NCBI GenBank assembly: GCA_019095985.1
Contig: CM032660.1
Coordinates: 7,239,132-7,303,131 of the forward strand
DNA from: Streblospio benedicti
Lineage: Eukaryota > Annelida > Polychaeta > Spionida > Spionidae
Reading direction: 5' to 3'
DNA: 64,000 nucleotides
Part shown: in pieces, positions 40,301 to 48,900 of the stretch
Layout: every line of letters starts with the position of its first letter
Numbering within the stretch: position 1 is the first letter of the stretch
Notes under the pieces: generated by a model
Told to the model about the DNA's origin: nothing
The model's input: the letters and a program-made list of their open reading frames with translations, nothing else
Database searches by the model: none
Made by a program: the position numbers and the translations under genes

Positions 40301-43300
40301 CCAATAGACAGCATTGTTATGGTGACAGCAGAAGTACATTCTCCTCCACAAAATGTCTTCAAAAACAGTGTATGATATGAATATATATATTTTGATTTCT
40401 ACGTCATCTCACATAAGGAAAAGATATATTCTAATTTTGATTTGCTTTTTAATAACGCATTACCGGTAATAAAGCATATTCAGATCCATAATTGTGAGAG
40501 GTTTCCATAATCTATTTATTGTAGACCATAGATGAGATGCGAAGCCCAAGTGAGGACTCAGGTGTCGACGTGAATGGTACAATGTTTAATGACCCAACCA
40601 TGCACAATGCCACCAACACGTAAGTTGTTGCAAATTTGGAAGTCATTACAGAATACAACATAAAACGTAGTAATATAAAGATTAATCAATTTAAGACTAA
40701 CAATAAAAATCATGAATGGAACTTTTTTTATAAGTAATGTTTATTTGTAGTTTGCATTAACATACAACTGTAGCACAAATATCAAATTTTTATAGAATTG
40801 ATCATATGATTCATATACAGAATAATAATATGGAACATATAACCTAGAATAGGTAATTGTATCAGGTAGATATCTTCAGTGAAATAAAAGCATTTGTACT
40901 ATAATAGGCTCACTAAACTTCGGAACCTCCTCCAGCCAAAAAGAAAAAGGTTGGGAAAATTGCATGCCAAAGATTTTTTTCTGACAACCTGCATGGTTAT
41001 TCACCAATGTATAATGTATAATTAAATGTATCTTCCCATATTTTTTTTGTTTTTCTCACAATTTTGAAGTAACTAGTAATTCAAGATTTTCATTAAACTA
41101 GTGACAAATTATGAGTAGGAATATTAACTAGGTCAAAAATATTGTGGGTCTGGCATGGTTGCTCAATGAGAAATGTTCATACTGAAATGTTTTTTTGAAA
41201 TTTAAATCATAGTTTGCAACAATATACTGGTATAATATGTTCAGTGTATGCATCATTTGTACTGTATTCACGTGCATTAAAGCCCATTGACTTAGCATTG
41301 AGGATGGGCATATATAGCCTTCGATTACAAGTCCACAGGCTTGTAAAAAACATGCAAATGATTTTTCCTTGATTAACATGTACGCCCACTGTGGAAAAGA
41401 TGAATGACCAAATACACTTGAACATAAAATCATGCACATCAATACGCGTATATCATGGACTAACATTCTAGCAAATATTTATAATTGGTCTGCAAAGATT
41501 CTTGTATAATTTGGAATTTGAGGTTTATCCACAACATATATTTCCCTTATAAATTTGTGTAAAATTGAAAGCAGTTAAAAACGATTCGGTTTTATACCCT
41601 TAATATAGTATTCACATTATGATATTCACATTATTATTTTCTGTACATAAAGCCATCATATGTGCATTTCTTTGCATGAAGTCAAAACTACTTTCACGAA
41701 ATGCTACCTAAATAAAGCATGGACAACATGGATTTTGCTTCTTGCTTTTGTTGATTTGAATTTACATTTGTTATTTAATTTATATATATTTCAATTCAAA
41801 CTAGTGTAGATAACTCATTGTTTCTGTAGTTGCATCCATACAAGATATTAAGATAGTTTTAATTTTTTTACTACATCTACAAGACCATTTTATTCTGGAA
41901 TAAGACTGGACCCTGTCTTCATAACAAAATATGCATGAGGTATTCATGAGCCAATGTGTCCATTGGTCTATTTGAGAAGTTTTGAGTGACATATTTTGTT
42001 TAAGCATAAATCAGCAAGCGTTACTGATATATGTCCATGACAATGATAAAAGAGAGACATCTATATGTCAATTACAACTTAAATGTTATGCTCAGTGGCC
42101 AACTAACCATACTTTGATAGAACCGATATGATCTGTGTTGTGCATTCTGAAAACTCTTTTCATTTAAACTGCACCAGGAGAATAACTAAGGCAATTCAAA
42201 AACCCTGCCGTTATTAAACTGCCAAAACATGTGTCGGAGAGAAATGTAAAGTAAGTGATTTTTGTCAGACGTAACTGCACACTGCGCGTAAGATGCTGCC
42301 TATCTTTGCAATGATAAATTTGACGTCTCCCGTTAAAAGTGCACTTGTCTGGCAAGAATCATTGCAGAGATAGGCGGCAACTTGCCAACATTTGTTTTGG
42401 CAGTTTAATAACTGGACTTTTACAACAGATTATTTAGATTGCTCTAGAGTTCAAATTGATATCATTGTTAGGAAAATTGCCCATATAATATTTGTGATAT
42501 ATTGTACACATTGTATACTTACCGCATGTACCATGAATATATTTGATTTTTTTAGGGTGACCATGTCATCTCAAGAACCAGTAATTATCAATGAAGTTCT
42601 AGAAAGTTGCCAGACACATCGGGACAGTCAGGATTCTAGTCAAAACAGTCTTGCATCGCACAGAAGCAGAAATACCCATGTTACACCAGATAAAATCAAA
42701 GGTAGTCATAACATGATAAAATCAAAGGTAGATTCTCGACAATTTACTTAAATGAAAGTACACAGATACATTGTATGTGGAAACTCATTGACGGCAATTT
42801 AGTATAGATTAATTATCTGAACAATAGAGTTTACTCAAGAGAAATTTAAAATATGATGTACATAGTTTTTCTGTCTTTACAGGAGTAAATACAGTAGCAG
42901 ATACCATTACTAAGCAGCACCAGACAACTACATCTTCGATGACTTCTGAACCTCACACTTCTTGTTCCAGTGAATCAGCAAATGGGTTGGTCAACAAAAA
43001 ACTATCAAAGGTTAAACCTAAATATAAGAGTGTTTATAATAAACAAGAGACAACTACAAGACAAAGTATGAAAACTGGTAGGGAAATAGAAGATAGTACT
43101 ATTTTAAGACAATCCGAGATACATGTAGCAGGTTTTGATGGGAGAAATGACAGGTGTGATTTAAGTACACAGTCTCACAGTACACAGAATGATTTAAGAA
43201 AATCAATTGATACCTCGAAACAGAATGGTCATTCTAAACTTGTTCCTAGTGTCAAAGAGACCAAAAAGGATTTAGGAATTAAAGTTGATAGTGAAAATAA

Positions 43301-45008
43301 AGGGAGTGGGGGCAAAAAAGTCACAACAAGGCCAATTCTCCCTTCATTTGCACTAAATGCCAAACAAACACTAGCAGTGAACTGTGATATGGATTCAAAT
43401 GACAGTTGTGAAAATGCTAAATTGAATAATATAGAGCTAAGAATAACTGAGGAAAAGGATTTGACATTCAGGAATCAATCAAGTGACAGATATCAAATGA
43501 GAGGACGATCAAGATCAAATGATCGGAATAAACTAAGAGTGAAAGGATATGTAGTTCCAGATATAAAGTTATCAAGTAAAGATGATATAAAGAATAAGGT
43601 GCTAAAAACAAGATCCAGATCTCTGGACCCACCAAGTAAACATGTGCTTAGTATAAAGGAAAATGATGATTCTTTAATGGATAATGAGGTGAAAGAGAAT
43701 TCATCAAGAATTAATTTCAACGTAAATAAGTTTAAACCAATAAAAATGAAAAAAAGTAACAGTAGCAGTCCAGTATCTGTTTTAAACTTTTCATATTCGA
43801 GTGAAGAACTGGAGAATATGTTTGAGACTGGCCAAGATTCAAGTGACAGTTCATTTCAACAACAGACAATATTACAAAATAAGCAAAAAGATTCTCAAAA
43901 ACATTTACAAAAATCTAAAAGCTTAGATTTTGAACGTAAATCAAGACCTAATGGCCAAGTACCGCATGCATCTTCAACAAAAGAGGATAATGTGTATGAG
44001 GAGATAAAATATAGTAATCAAATTGTAAGTTCTTTTTTCTCGTTAGGTTACGTATGCTTTATAAATATATACTTTTACACTTTCATAGGTACACTAAAGT
44101 GCAAGATAGTGATATATATATAATATCTTTCTAAACTATTTCTATATACTCATGATGGATACCACTCGACCAAAACGTTTCTCCATCATGTGACGTGAAT
44201 GTGTTCAGTTTGTACCTTAGATTTCACAACATTGCGTTATGAGATGCACATTCAAAATGCTTTGGTAGTTTAATATAACGAAATGAAAGTGAAATTTCAA
44301 TTTTTGATCTCATGTATTACAGGTAAAAATAAACCCACCAGAAAACAGCATACAGCACGTTTTGATACAGAAGACTCAACCAACTTTAGGTTTAGCTATT
44401 GAAGGGGGAGCTAACACTCGTATACCTTTGCCAAGAATTATAAAAATTACGGTAAATTTAAATTCGTCAATATTTTTTAAATATTTTCCATTTAATGAAT
44501 TGAATTGAATGTGAATATAAATAAACCTGTTGTCATAGCTTGAATTTCAAACATTTAAATGAAAATAAGTTTGTTTATAATTTCATAATCTTAGCAACGT
44601 TTCCTCTCATATTTAATTTGATAACCAGTATCGCTTCTCTATACCTGCTGCCTTGAATGCCCTTGATTAAATAATCCAATCCAAATATTCAAAAAGGGCA
44701 AAAACAAAAAAAAATCCAACTATCAAAAGACAATGTCCTCATCAGAATGATATCGGTTTATATATTGAAAGTTATTTTATTAAAGTTATTTTATTTTTAA
44801 TTTAAATGTTTAGCCTGGAGGATGTGCTGATGAATGTGGTCATCTGAAAGTAGGACATGTCATACTTGGTGTCAATGGAGTTAAAACTCAAGGACTGTCT
44901 CATCAAGAAGTGGCAAAAAACATTGCAGCGGCATTCAAAGACTCTGATAAATCTTCACTGGAGTTTGTGGTTCGGGACCAGTCTACATCTTTCAGTATGT
45001 CATTGTGA
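15846..45008 (+). CDS. WHRN: Whirlin, complete, 20 exons, predicted 1284 aa
   Basis: Whirlin is the PDZ scaffold of stereocilia tips, photoreceptor periciliary membranes and Usher-type complexes. Domains in order: HHD1 (about residues 5-85), PDZ1 (about 173-260, GLGFSIRGGAEHGIGVYVS), PDZ2 (312-391, SLGLMIRGGSEFGLGIYITG), HHD2 (about 456-545, ARQLLNDQEKDTMSYYLEQY), a long disordered region containing SPSEDSGVD, and PDZ3 (about 1185-1275, TLGLAIEGGANTR). The C-terminus FSMSL resembles the vertebrate FNVML end. Exons: 15846-16137, 16451-16674, 18967-19173, 34901-35046, 35188-35251, 35349-35474, 35602-35709, 36025-36186, 36450-36608, 36823-36879, 36992-37087, 37475-37573, 39746-39835, 39963-40087, 40177-40369, 40525-40619, 42556-42701, 42883-44024, 44323-44451, 44814-45008. 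They sum to 3855 bases with consistent phase. The start chosen is the first ATG before HHD1. The exon 1 donor could instead lie 9 bases upstream, in the same phase. Human whirlin is 907 aa; the excess is mostly exon 18. Intron 3 holds a nested gene. Confidence 0.95.
16844..17000. repeat. MITE family 1, complete 157-bp copy
   Basis: The best copy of the family. Terminal inverted repeats start CAGTAGAACCTC and end GAGGTTCTACTG, extend imperfectly inward through 'ttaggaccac' / 'gtggtcttaat', and the element is flanked by TA on both sides. That is the signature of Tc1/mariner-superfamily non-autonomous elements. There is no coding capacity. Confidence 0.8.
17400..17539. repeat. MITE family 1, degraded copy
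   Basis: It shares 'agaggtggtctc' and the terminal 'gaggtggtcttaatcgtagg' with the copy at 16844 and ends TTCTACTG. The left end is eroded. Confidence 0.6.
19430..19583. repeat. MITE family 1, degraded copy
   Basis: It contains 'aatggtcttactatagaggt' and an internal 'ggtggtggtctaacggaggt' phrase and ends near a TA. It lies just inside whirlin intron 3. Confidence 0.55.
21961..33585 (-). CDS. LARGE/B4GAT1-like type II membrane glycosyltransferase, nested in whirlin
   Basis: Probable Golgi enzyme of the LARGE/B4GAT1 class, which adds xylose and/or glucuronate to matriglycan-type glycans. An N-terminal signal anchor (TALYAAIAVFLNILIIANV) is followed by a stem, a reduced GT8-like domain (ESSIHIALQGKT ... 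ILHLHLVNTNN) and a GT49-like domain: RLEFMSKRWSGPIHALIY, YYPINFLRNVLLKEAATPYL, the DxD motif DIDLIPSFD, then MFEPYLVLSTMNVPHYDERL. Exons 5' to 3': 33585-33492, 30817-30742, 30651-30612, 30455-30257, 29818-29793, 29680-29642, 29048-28905, 28733-28617, 28276-28037, 27177-27049, 26836-26730, 24666-24594, 24403-24272, 22191-21961. Phase closes throughout (about 548 aa; human LARGE1 is 756). The last junction is the weakest: it needs a TTA|GTAAAT donor and a GAGAG| acceptor, and the terminal exon and stop could be wrong. The GT8-like domain lacks its DxD and much of its C-terminal half. Confidence 0.8.
22991..23485. repeat. MITE family 1 copy split by a ~330-bp insertion
   Basis: The left part (22991-23055) starts CAATAGAATCTCTC and runs into 'aagaccacctgtgggaggga'. 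The right part (about 23392-23485) carries 'gggagcataaaaaatggtc' and 'ggggtggtctcaattggggg'. Between them lies unrelated sequence with repeated 'ggcaagttgaaaagc' / 'gcaggtaagtctgaag' and 'ccagcc' phrases, that is, a second mobile sequence inserted in the first. It lies in the last intron of the nested glycosyltransferase gene. Confidence 0.55.
23610..23800 (-). repeat. tRNA-derived SINE, same family as 4068-4289
   Basis: It shares 'cccaag...gcttgtgaat', 'attgaaatagctgaagaca', 'ggactcaaactcacgacc' and 'ataccatcatcccaa' with the copy in AKNA intron 15, in the same orientation. The B box is decayed. A further tRNA-like phrase ('gttgtgggtttgaaccc') follows at about 23874 and may belong to another fragment. 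Confidence 0.6.
25178..25434. repeat. Foldback (hairpin) element, 257 bp
   Basis: It is an almost complete palindrome: the arm with 'catacacatggcttaatcac' (from about 25231) is mirrored by 'gtgattaagccatgtgtatg' (to about 25345). The outer parts 'gattagaacagtagtattta' and 'taaatactgctgttctaatc' also pair, and the ends are CCTAAATT / AATTTAGG. The right arm carries about 30 extra bases. No coding capacity. It stops 7 bases before the element at 25442. Confidence 0.75.
25442..26238. mobile_element. Tigger/pogo-like non-autonomous DNA transposon, 797 bp
   Basis: The terminal inverted repeats are CAGTACAACCTTGTTTAACC and the complement of GGTTAAATGAGGTTGTACTG, with two differences. TA dinucleotides flank both ends (25440-25441 and 26239-26240). 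The TIR style and TA target fit the Tigger/pogo branch of Tc1/mariner. The interior has only short unrelated open frames and no recognisable transposase, so it is a deletion derivative. It lies in an intron of the nested glycosyltransferase gene. Confidence 0.75.
26425..26661. repeat. hAT-like MITE, 237 bp
   Basis: Ends are CAGGGCCGTAGC and GCTACGGCCCTG, a perfect 12-base inverted repeat. The inner parts 'gaggcaactgcctcctctg' and 'atttgcctcctctg' are also related. The flanks AATCT (26420-26424 and 26662-26666) form a 5-base direct repeat. The CAGGG end is typical of hAT elements, whose usual target duplication is 8 bases, so the superfamily call is tentative. Confidence 0.65.
27280..27570. 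repeat. Degenerate direct repeat rich in 'atccgtaa'
   Basis: Two related blocks of about 55 bases, starting near 27330 and 27510, share 'gtatctatccgtaactc' / 'gtatctatgcgtaaccc' followed by 'gataagcaggatacgc'-like sequence. Single 'atccgcaa' and 'atccgtaa' motifs are scattered between them. Origin unknown. Confidence 0.4.
29338..29541. repeat. Unclassified interspersed repeat with (AATAC)n tail
   Basis: A block of higher GC content (for example 'taagccgccagcccccctt') ends in four to five copies of AATAC at about 29519-29541. A pentanucleotide tail suggests the 3' end of a retroposed element in plus orientation. It sits in an intron of the nested glycosyltransferase gene. I cannot assign a family. 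Confidence 0.4.
31099..31165. repeat. Fragment of the SINE family at 5659-5987
   Basis: It shares 'aatgtaaataaatgtggtgg' and 'tttata...cgatcc.agtc' with the tail of the copy at 5659. Only the tail is present. Confidence 0.45.
31356..31395. repeat. 40-base poly-C run
   Basis: An uninterrupted run of C, followed by A, six C, A and three more C. Its exact length in an assembly is unreliable. It creates spurious polyproline and polyglycine reading frames. Confidence 0.9.
31404..31752. repeat. CpG- and CCGG-rich island of probable mobile origin
   Basis: About 350 bases with GC above 50 percent in surroundings near 33 percent, dense in CpG and in the word CCGG/TCCGGA (for example 'tccggaaatcaatccggagg'). 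It follows the poly-C run, and overlapping short frames cross it on both strands without recognisable protein. It lies inside intron 1 of the nested glycosyltransferase gene. Confidence 0.5.
32081..33346. mobile_element. Long-TIR non-autonomous DNA element (1.27 kb) with a second MITE nested inside
   Basis: Inverted arms of about 220 bases. The left arm (32081 to about 32305) begins 'gttcaatcgatctccagtta' and the right arm (about 33120-33346) ends with its complement, 'taactggagatcgattgaac'. Inner landmarks also pair, such as 'ttcgtccatgcac' and 'gtgcatggacgaa'. No coding capacity. The centre has been invaded by the element at 32554-32977. It lies in intron 1 of the nested glycosyltransferase gene. 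Confidence 0.7.
32554..32977. repeat. Inverted-repeat MITE, 424 bp, nested in 32081-33346
   Basis: Ends are ATATGATGCACCACGCCGTA and the complement of TACGGCGTGATGCATCATAT, with one mismatch. They continue inward as 'acccggg' and 'cccgggt', and further GC-rich phrases ('accccggca', 'tgccgggg') pair inside. No coding capacity. Family unknown. Confidence 0.7.
33775..34614 (-). mobile_element. Penelope-like element fragment with GIY-YIG domain and inverted 3' end
   Basis: On the minus strand about 110 codons encode the C-terminal GIY-YIG-type endonuclease region of a Penelope-like retroelement (CPSCHETYIRKTGRNLQTRL, then FRRKILEAIKIHTHRPKLNL). The reverse transcriptase is absent, so this is a 5'-truncated copy. 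Its terminal 275 bases occur again in inverted orientation (33775-34050 and 34336-34614), giving a head-to-head structure around a 285-base unique centre. Such inverted partial copies are known for Penelope insertions. A 14-base direct repeat, TTAAAGCCTATCAT, lies at 33767-33780 and 34643-34656. It sits between the start of the nested glycosyltransferase gene and whirlin exon 4. Confidence 0.75.
38417..38715. repeat. Unclassified ~300-bp repeat, copy 1
   Basis: It shares 'gttatgctcagtggcc', 'gtgcattctgaa', 'tttcatttaaac' and 'gtcag.cgtaact' in the same order and orientation with 42079-42365. Probably an old transposon fragment. Family unknown. Confidence 0.55.
38846..39300 (-). mobile_element. 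LINE (CR1/L2-like) reverse transcriptase C-terminal fragment
   Basis: The minus strand encodes the typical tail of CR1-clade ORF2: WAARFVTNRFHNTSS, EELGWEDLETRRKKIKLCMF, LTDYYRHSFFPSTVILWNNL and PAEVVSVPTLEAFK. The upstream part EYSATVWDPYTWVDINKLQQ lies in another frame, so there is one frameshift near 39250. The rest of the element is absent (5' truncation). It is a dead copy, nested in the 37608-39542 element in whirlin intron 12. Confidence 0.75.
40620..42555. other. Whirlin intron 16
   Basis: A 1.9 kb AT-rich intron. Only a copy of the ~300-bp repeat (42079-42365), followed by a 19-base inverted pair ('gctgcctatctttgcaatg', 42294-42312, against 42361-42379), is recognisable. No coding exon is seen. 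Confidence 0.55.
42079..42365. repeat. Unclassified ~300-bp repeat, copy 2
   Basis: A direct-orientation partner of 38417-38715, about 3.7 kb downstream. Similarity is patchy, so both copies are old. Confidence 0.55.
42883..44024 (+). CDS. WHRN: Whirlin exon 18: 381-residue disordered insert before PDZ3
   Basis: A single 1142-base exon, far larger than any other whirlin exon here (57-292 bases). It is rich in Ser, Lys, Asn, Asp and Gln, with no Trp and few hydrophobics, so it is probably disordered. Repeated basic-serine phrases stand out: TRSRSLDPP, KSKSLDFERKS and MRGRSRSNDR. These look like kinase or 14-3-3-type sites. Vertebrate whirlin has a proline-rich linker here instead. The reading frame is intact to the GTAAGT donor and joins PDZ3 in phase 0. 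Confidence 0.85.
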
Positions 45009-45405
45009 CCCAGTACCACTTGAGATTTTCTTCTATGTTAATTATTATACTTAAACTAGTCAAACTGATACGTAATGTGATAATGTGATTTAAAGTACAT
45101 TTTGATGTATTGAGATTTTCCTCAACAATACCAGGTAAAAGCTTTTGTATGTAATTAGATTTAATATGTAGACATGTTGCCATTCTTAAGTGAATAATAT
45201 TTGTTTTTTTACATGTTTGTCAGTTTGTTTACTAGATTTGTCAATACGGAGTGAGAAAAAATAAATTTGTGCTTCATGTTAATTTTCAATAGATACATGT
45301 TAAGGCCAAGTCACACCAAAAACTTTGCTGAAAACGTACTAAGAACTGATTATTTTTTACAAATTTTGCTCGCCGTCAAATTTGTTTGTATGGATCTCGA
45401 GGTAT

Positions 45406-45806
45406 GGATACTCTGCAGCCATCAACTTGCTGATGTTTATTATAGCAGAGGGAGGCCACATGATGTTGGTACATGGACCTCCAAAGGCAGTTTGGGAAAC
45501 CAACTGAGCCTTATAGGGGTGGAGAGATCACACTAGCTAATGTTTTCAAGCTAGTTGTGTTCTTTTGCATGCAGAGGGGTGACTGTCCACTACATGGGCC
45601 ACGCCTTCTTATGAGGCTTCGGAAACCCCTTCTTGGTTTCGCCACCGTCTAGTAGTATACTCTACTGTGGCAACGCACTGTGTGGGATCTGTAATGCAGT
45701 GGTAGACGTACGACTTAAGTGTTAGGTGACACTAAGTCTGCCATGGATGGGCCGCGAACTCAGGCAAATCCAGTTCGAAACCCATCATCTTGCCTCTGGG
45801 GGCATC
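45406..45806 (-). repeat. SINE, third family (copy A)
   Basis: It matches the 62814-63230 copy over about 400 bases in opposite orientation. Shared phrases read from the minus strand include 'tactactagacggtggc', 'gctagtgtgatc' and 'tgtggcctccctctgctata'. The 5' end (near 45806 on this strand) has a tRNA-like segment with B-box-like 'gggtttcgaactgg'. Confidence 0.65.
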
Positions 45807-45861
45807 GTCTGGTACAGCAGCAATACTGTGACGAAATTCCAGAGACAAGGTAAAGTTATTT

Positions 45862-45955
45862 GGAAGATCGTGGACTCGAACTCACGGTCTCCCGTCCATG
45901 ATTCAGACCAGTCATATGTCATGGGCGGTTGCTCTACCAACTGAGCTAATCTCCC
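45862..45955 (-). repeat. tRNA-like sequence (SINE head or tRNA pseudogene)
   Basis: On the minus strand it starts TGGGAGATTAGCTCAGTTGG and ends TCTTCCA. The 7-bp acceptor stem is complete with one G-U pair, and the D arm is perfect (GCTC / GAGC) within a consensus A box (TAGCTCAGTTGGTAGAG). The B box is GAGTTCGAGTC, but the T stem needs a bulge. The anticodon region is an over-long hairpin (CCGCCCATGA / TCATGGACGG). It is therefore unlikely to be a working tRNA and more likely the head of a SINE. Confidence 0.55.
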
Positions 45956-48900
45956 AGGACAAAGTACACACACTTCAACTTCGCCTATATGCTGCCACGC
46001 CGCGCCGCCGACTGTCTGACACATCAGGCTATTTATAGCCTAAGTAGCCTTACTAGCCTTTGTCCCCACATCACGTAATTCGCGTCGGGCACGTTGTACT
46101 CTCGGCAGGATGCATTGTGCATGTCTCTGAAACTCGCTTATCATGTCGAGTGTACGCTACCTGACGGAAGGTCGTGTGCCCTGTTCCACTTTGTTTATAA
46201 TACGCTATTGATACGCTGTTAATATGACATAAATTTGACAAGCACCTGCTAAACATCCATGATAATGTTGAAAATACACTAAAATGTTAAAATCCAACCA
46301 GAATCTACCAATCATTGAGGAAAACACTTTCATATCTGCCACGGATACGGTAAGTTGCCGGTATCATCCGTCGACAGATTGCTCCATTCCCAATATGTCT
46401 TCATTCCATGACAGATCCTCAACTGATTCTTCATGGAAGCACCTTGTATGTTTGGCGCGGGAAATTTTACCATGTAAATGAACATTTGGTATTGGGGTCA
46501 GACTGGCCCTTGAAAAATTGGTTAGACGGCATACTGACGGAATTCAACGGATGAAAGATTGTGTAATACTGAATGCATACTGCAAGAGACAGATGCTTGC
46601 CAAACTGGCAAAATCTTTCAGTTCTCAGTCCATTTTAAGCACAACTTCTTGGTGAAACATTGTCTTAATGTACATAGGTATACTTGCCAATTTTCTGTTT
46701 TCAAATATTAAAATCATCAGTACAATATTTATTGTTCAACAAAAGACTAGTCTGGATATTGTTGTATTTGTATGAAACATAGCAATGCAATCAATTTATT
46801 TTGATGTCATTGAATTCATGTTAGTTAAGTGCAAACATTACCTCGAGCATGTCAAATGTACCTACCAAGTGAGTGTACAGTGTATAGACTTAATGAAATG
46901 TAATTAATTGCTTGGAATAATAGCAATCAAATTTTATGAATAGATATAGTTACACATGATTTCTTACTGAATTTGAATCAATGTCCTATCATAAATCTAC
47001 CTGAAATTACATTACTGTTTGTTTGCTTTGTATTTATATATCTCAAATTTTAGTTATTAATCATATAATGTATGAACATTCACCATTGGGCCTACACAAT
47101 ACCGTTGAATGATCTAGAAAGGTATATTTTGGGTCATTTTCCCATTTGCCATAATAGTATGGTATCTGAGAAAGGATAAATTTTGTCGAGATGTACTTAT
47201 GTGTAGAACCAGGGACAGTGGACTAAAACTAATGTAAATTCGTGATTTCATACTCGGATAGTAATTTCTCCTTATATGATTGAAATTCCTTTTTCCCCCA
47301 TATTTTTCACATTGTCATGCAATTGTTTTGCTGTTGTACATGTTATATGATGTTGTAATGTTTACAAGGTAGAAAATGATTTCTTTTTGTACTTTTTAGT
47401 TAGGAAAAAGTTTCTTATTCTTACATTAAGATAAGAAATATAGATTTAGTTTCTAATTTGTAGTAATATTTTGATAACTGCAATATATTAGCACATTTGT
47501 TATTTGTTGATAAAAGAAAATTTTAAAAAATGTATAGAAGATATATATTTGCTGCGGACAACAGTGCGTAATTTCAATAAAATATTTTAAATCAGATAAT
47601 TCTTTTCTATAAATATATTAAAAACAAAACAAAAATACAATTAGACTTTAAGACCTCTTCTATATCTTAAATTATCATCTCATCAGGGAGAAATTAAAGC
47701 CTAAATAGTATTTATACTTGCCACTAACCTTTTAATGCTCCACAAAACATTGTATTCACATTTTTTAGTTTTTAAGCAAAAAAGACTGGTGTCATAAAAA
47801 ACAAACGTCAAATTAATCAAAATTGTTTAATAAATAGCAGCGGTTACATCCTTCATATCTACACATCATAAAACACTTACCATACTTCATTAAAATCTAA
47901 CATGGTTCCAATCACATAGAAAATGTTAGTAACTGACTACTGGACATGGGGATGCTTTGGGAAAATGGTACAACAATGCACTATAACATATTAACAATTC
48001 ATAACACAGGTAGTTACTCGTGTCAGAAAATTAACAAAGTACTTTCAAACAGACACACACCTAAAATTTCCTAAGGATTATTATATTTAATCATTCTGAC
48101 TTATGCAAAACCTTGACTTAAACATGATACTTTAAAAAAGGAAGCATCCCCAGTATCCTTATAATACTGGGTTAGTGACACAAAAACTACAGCAGCTGGT
48201 AGGCAGTAGTTAAATAAAATAAAAAAATGATTAGAGAATACACTAGAACTAAAAACTGCAGTCACAACTGTTAAAATCATAAACCATGGAATTGCACAGC
48301 ATGCTCTGTGATCATATCCAAACATAAAATGTTGAACTGCCTACTTTTGATTTTTCTACTTGACTAAGCATTCGAAATCTTGGTTCACTTAATGTCAAAG
48401 AACTTAATATTGACATTTGATATCATATAAACCGATACATATTTTTTCTAAAAATTGTGTACACACCCATCTAGAACACAAGTTTCATTAGATATTTCAA
48501 AGTTACATAGATATGTAATACACAATTTGATAAATCTTACTCTATTTTCCTAATCTATGAATTATAACCATTTAATGGTTTTTAAGTCAACTTGTTCAAG
48601 TGACATTTTCTAAAATATACAAAATTTAGATTTACTTGCAATACTTAAGTATGTATCATGAGCCAAACTGTTCCAAAGATTTGGTGAATACACTGTCTAC
48701 TCTGATTCGTAATTTTTTCAGTGATTTCCTTTCAGCAGAAAAGCCTTTCAAATCAAAATATCGGCCCGTTTAATCTTTAAATTATATGGTCTCACTGTTA
48801 TAACTACTAAAATAACAGACTCAAAAACTTTGCCTATCAGTTTAGCATTAGTATTGCACAAGAAAACAGAAAAACAAAATACAATGTATCAATAACAAAC

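Noticed and set aside
45862-45955. Functional tRNA gene
   Set aside because: The acceptor stem and D arm are good, but the T stem needs a bulge and the anticodon arm is an over-long hairpin. It also lies beside a SINE.
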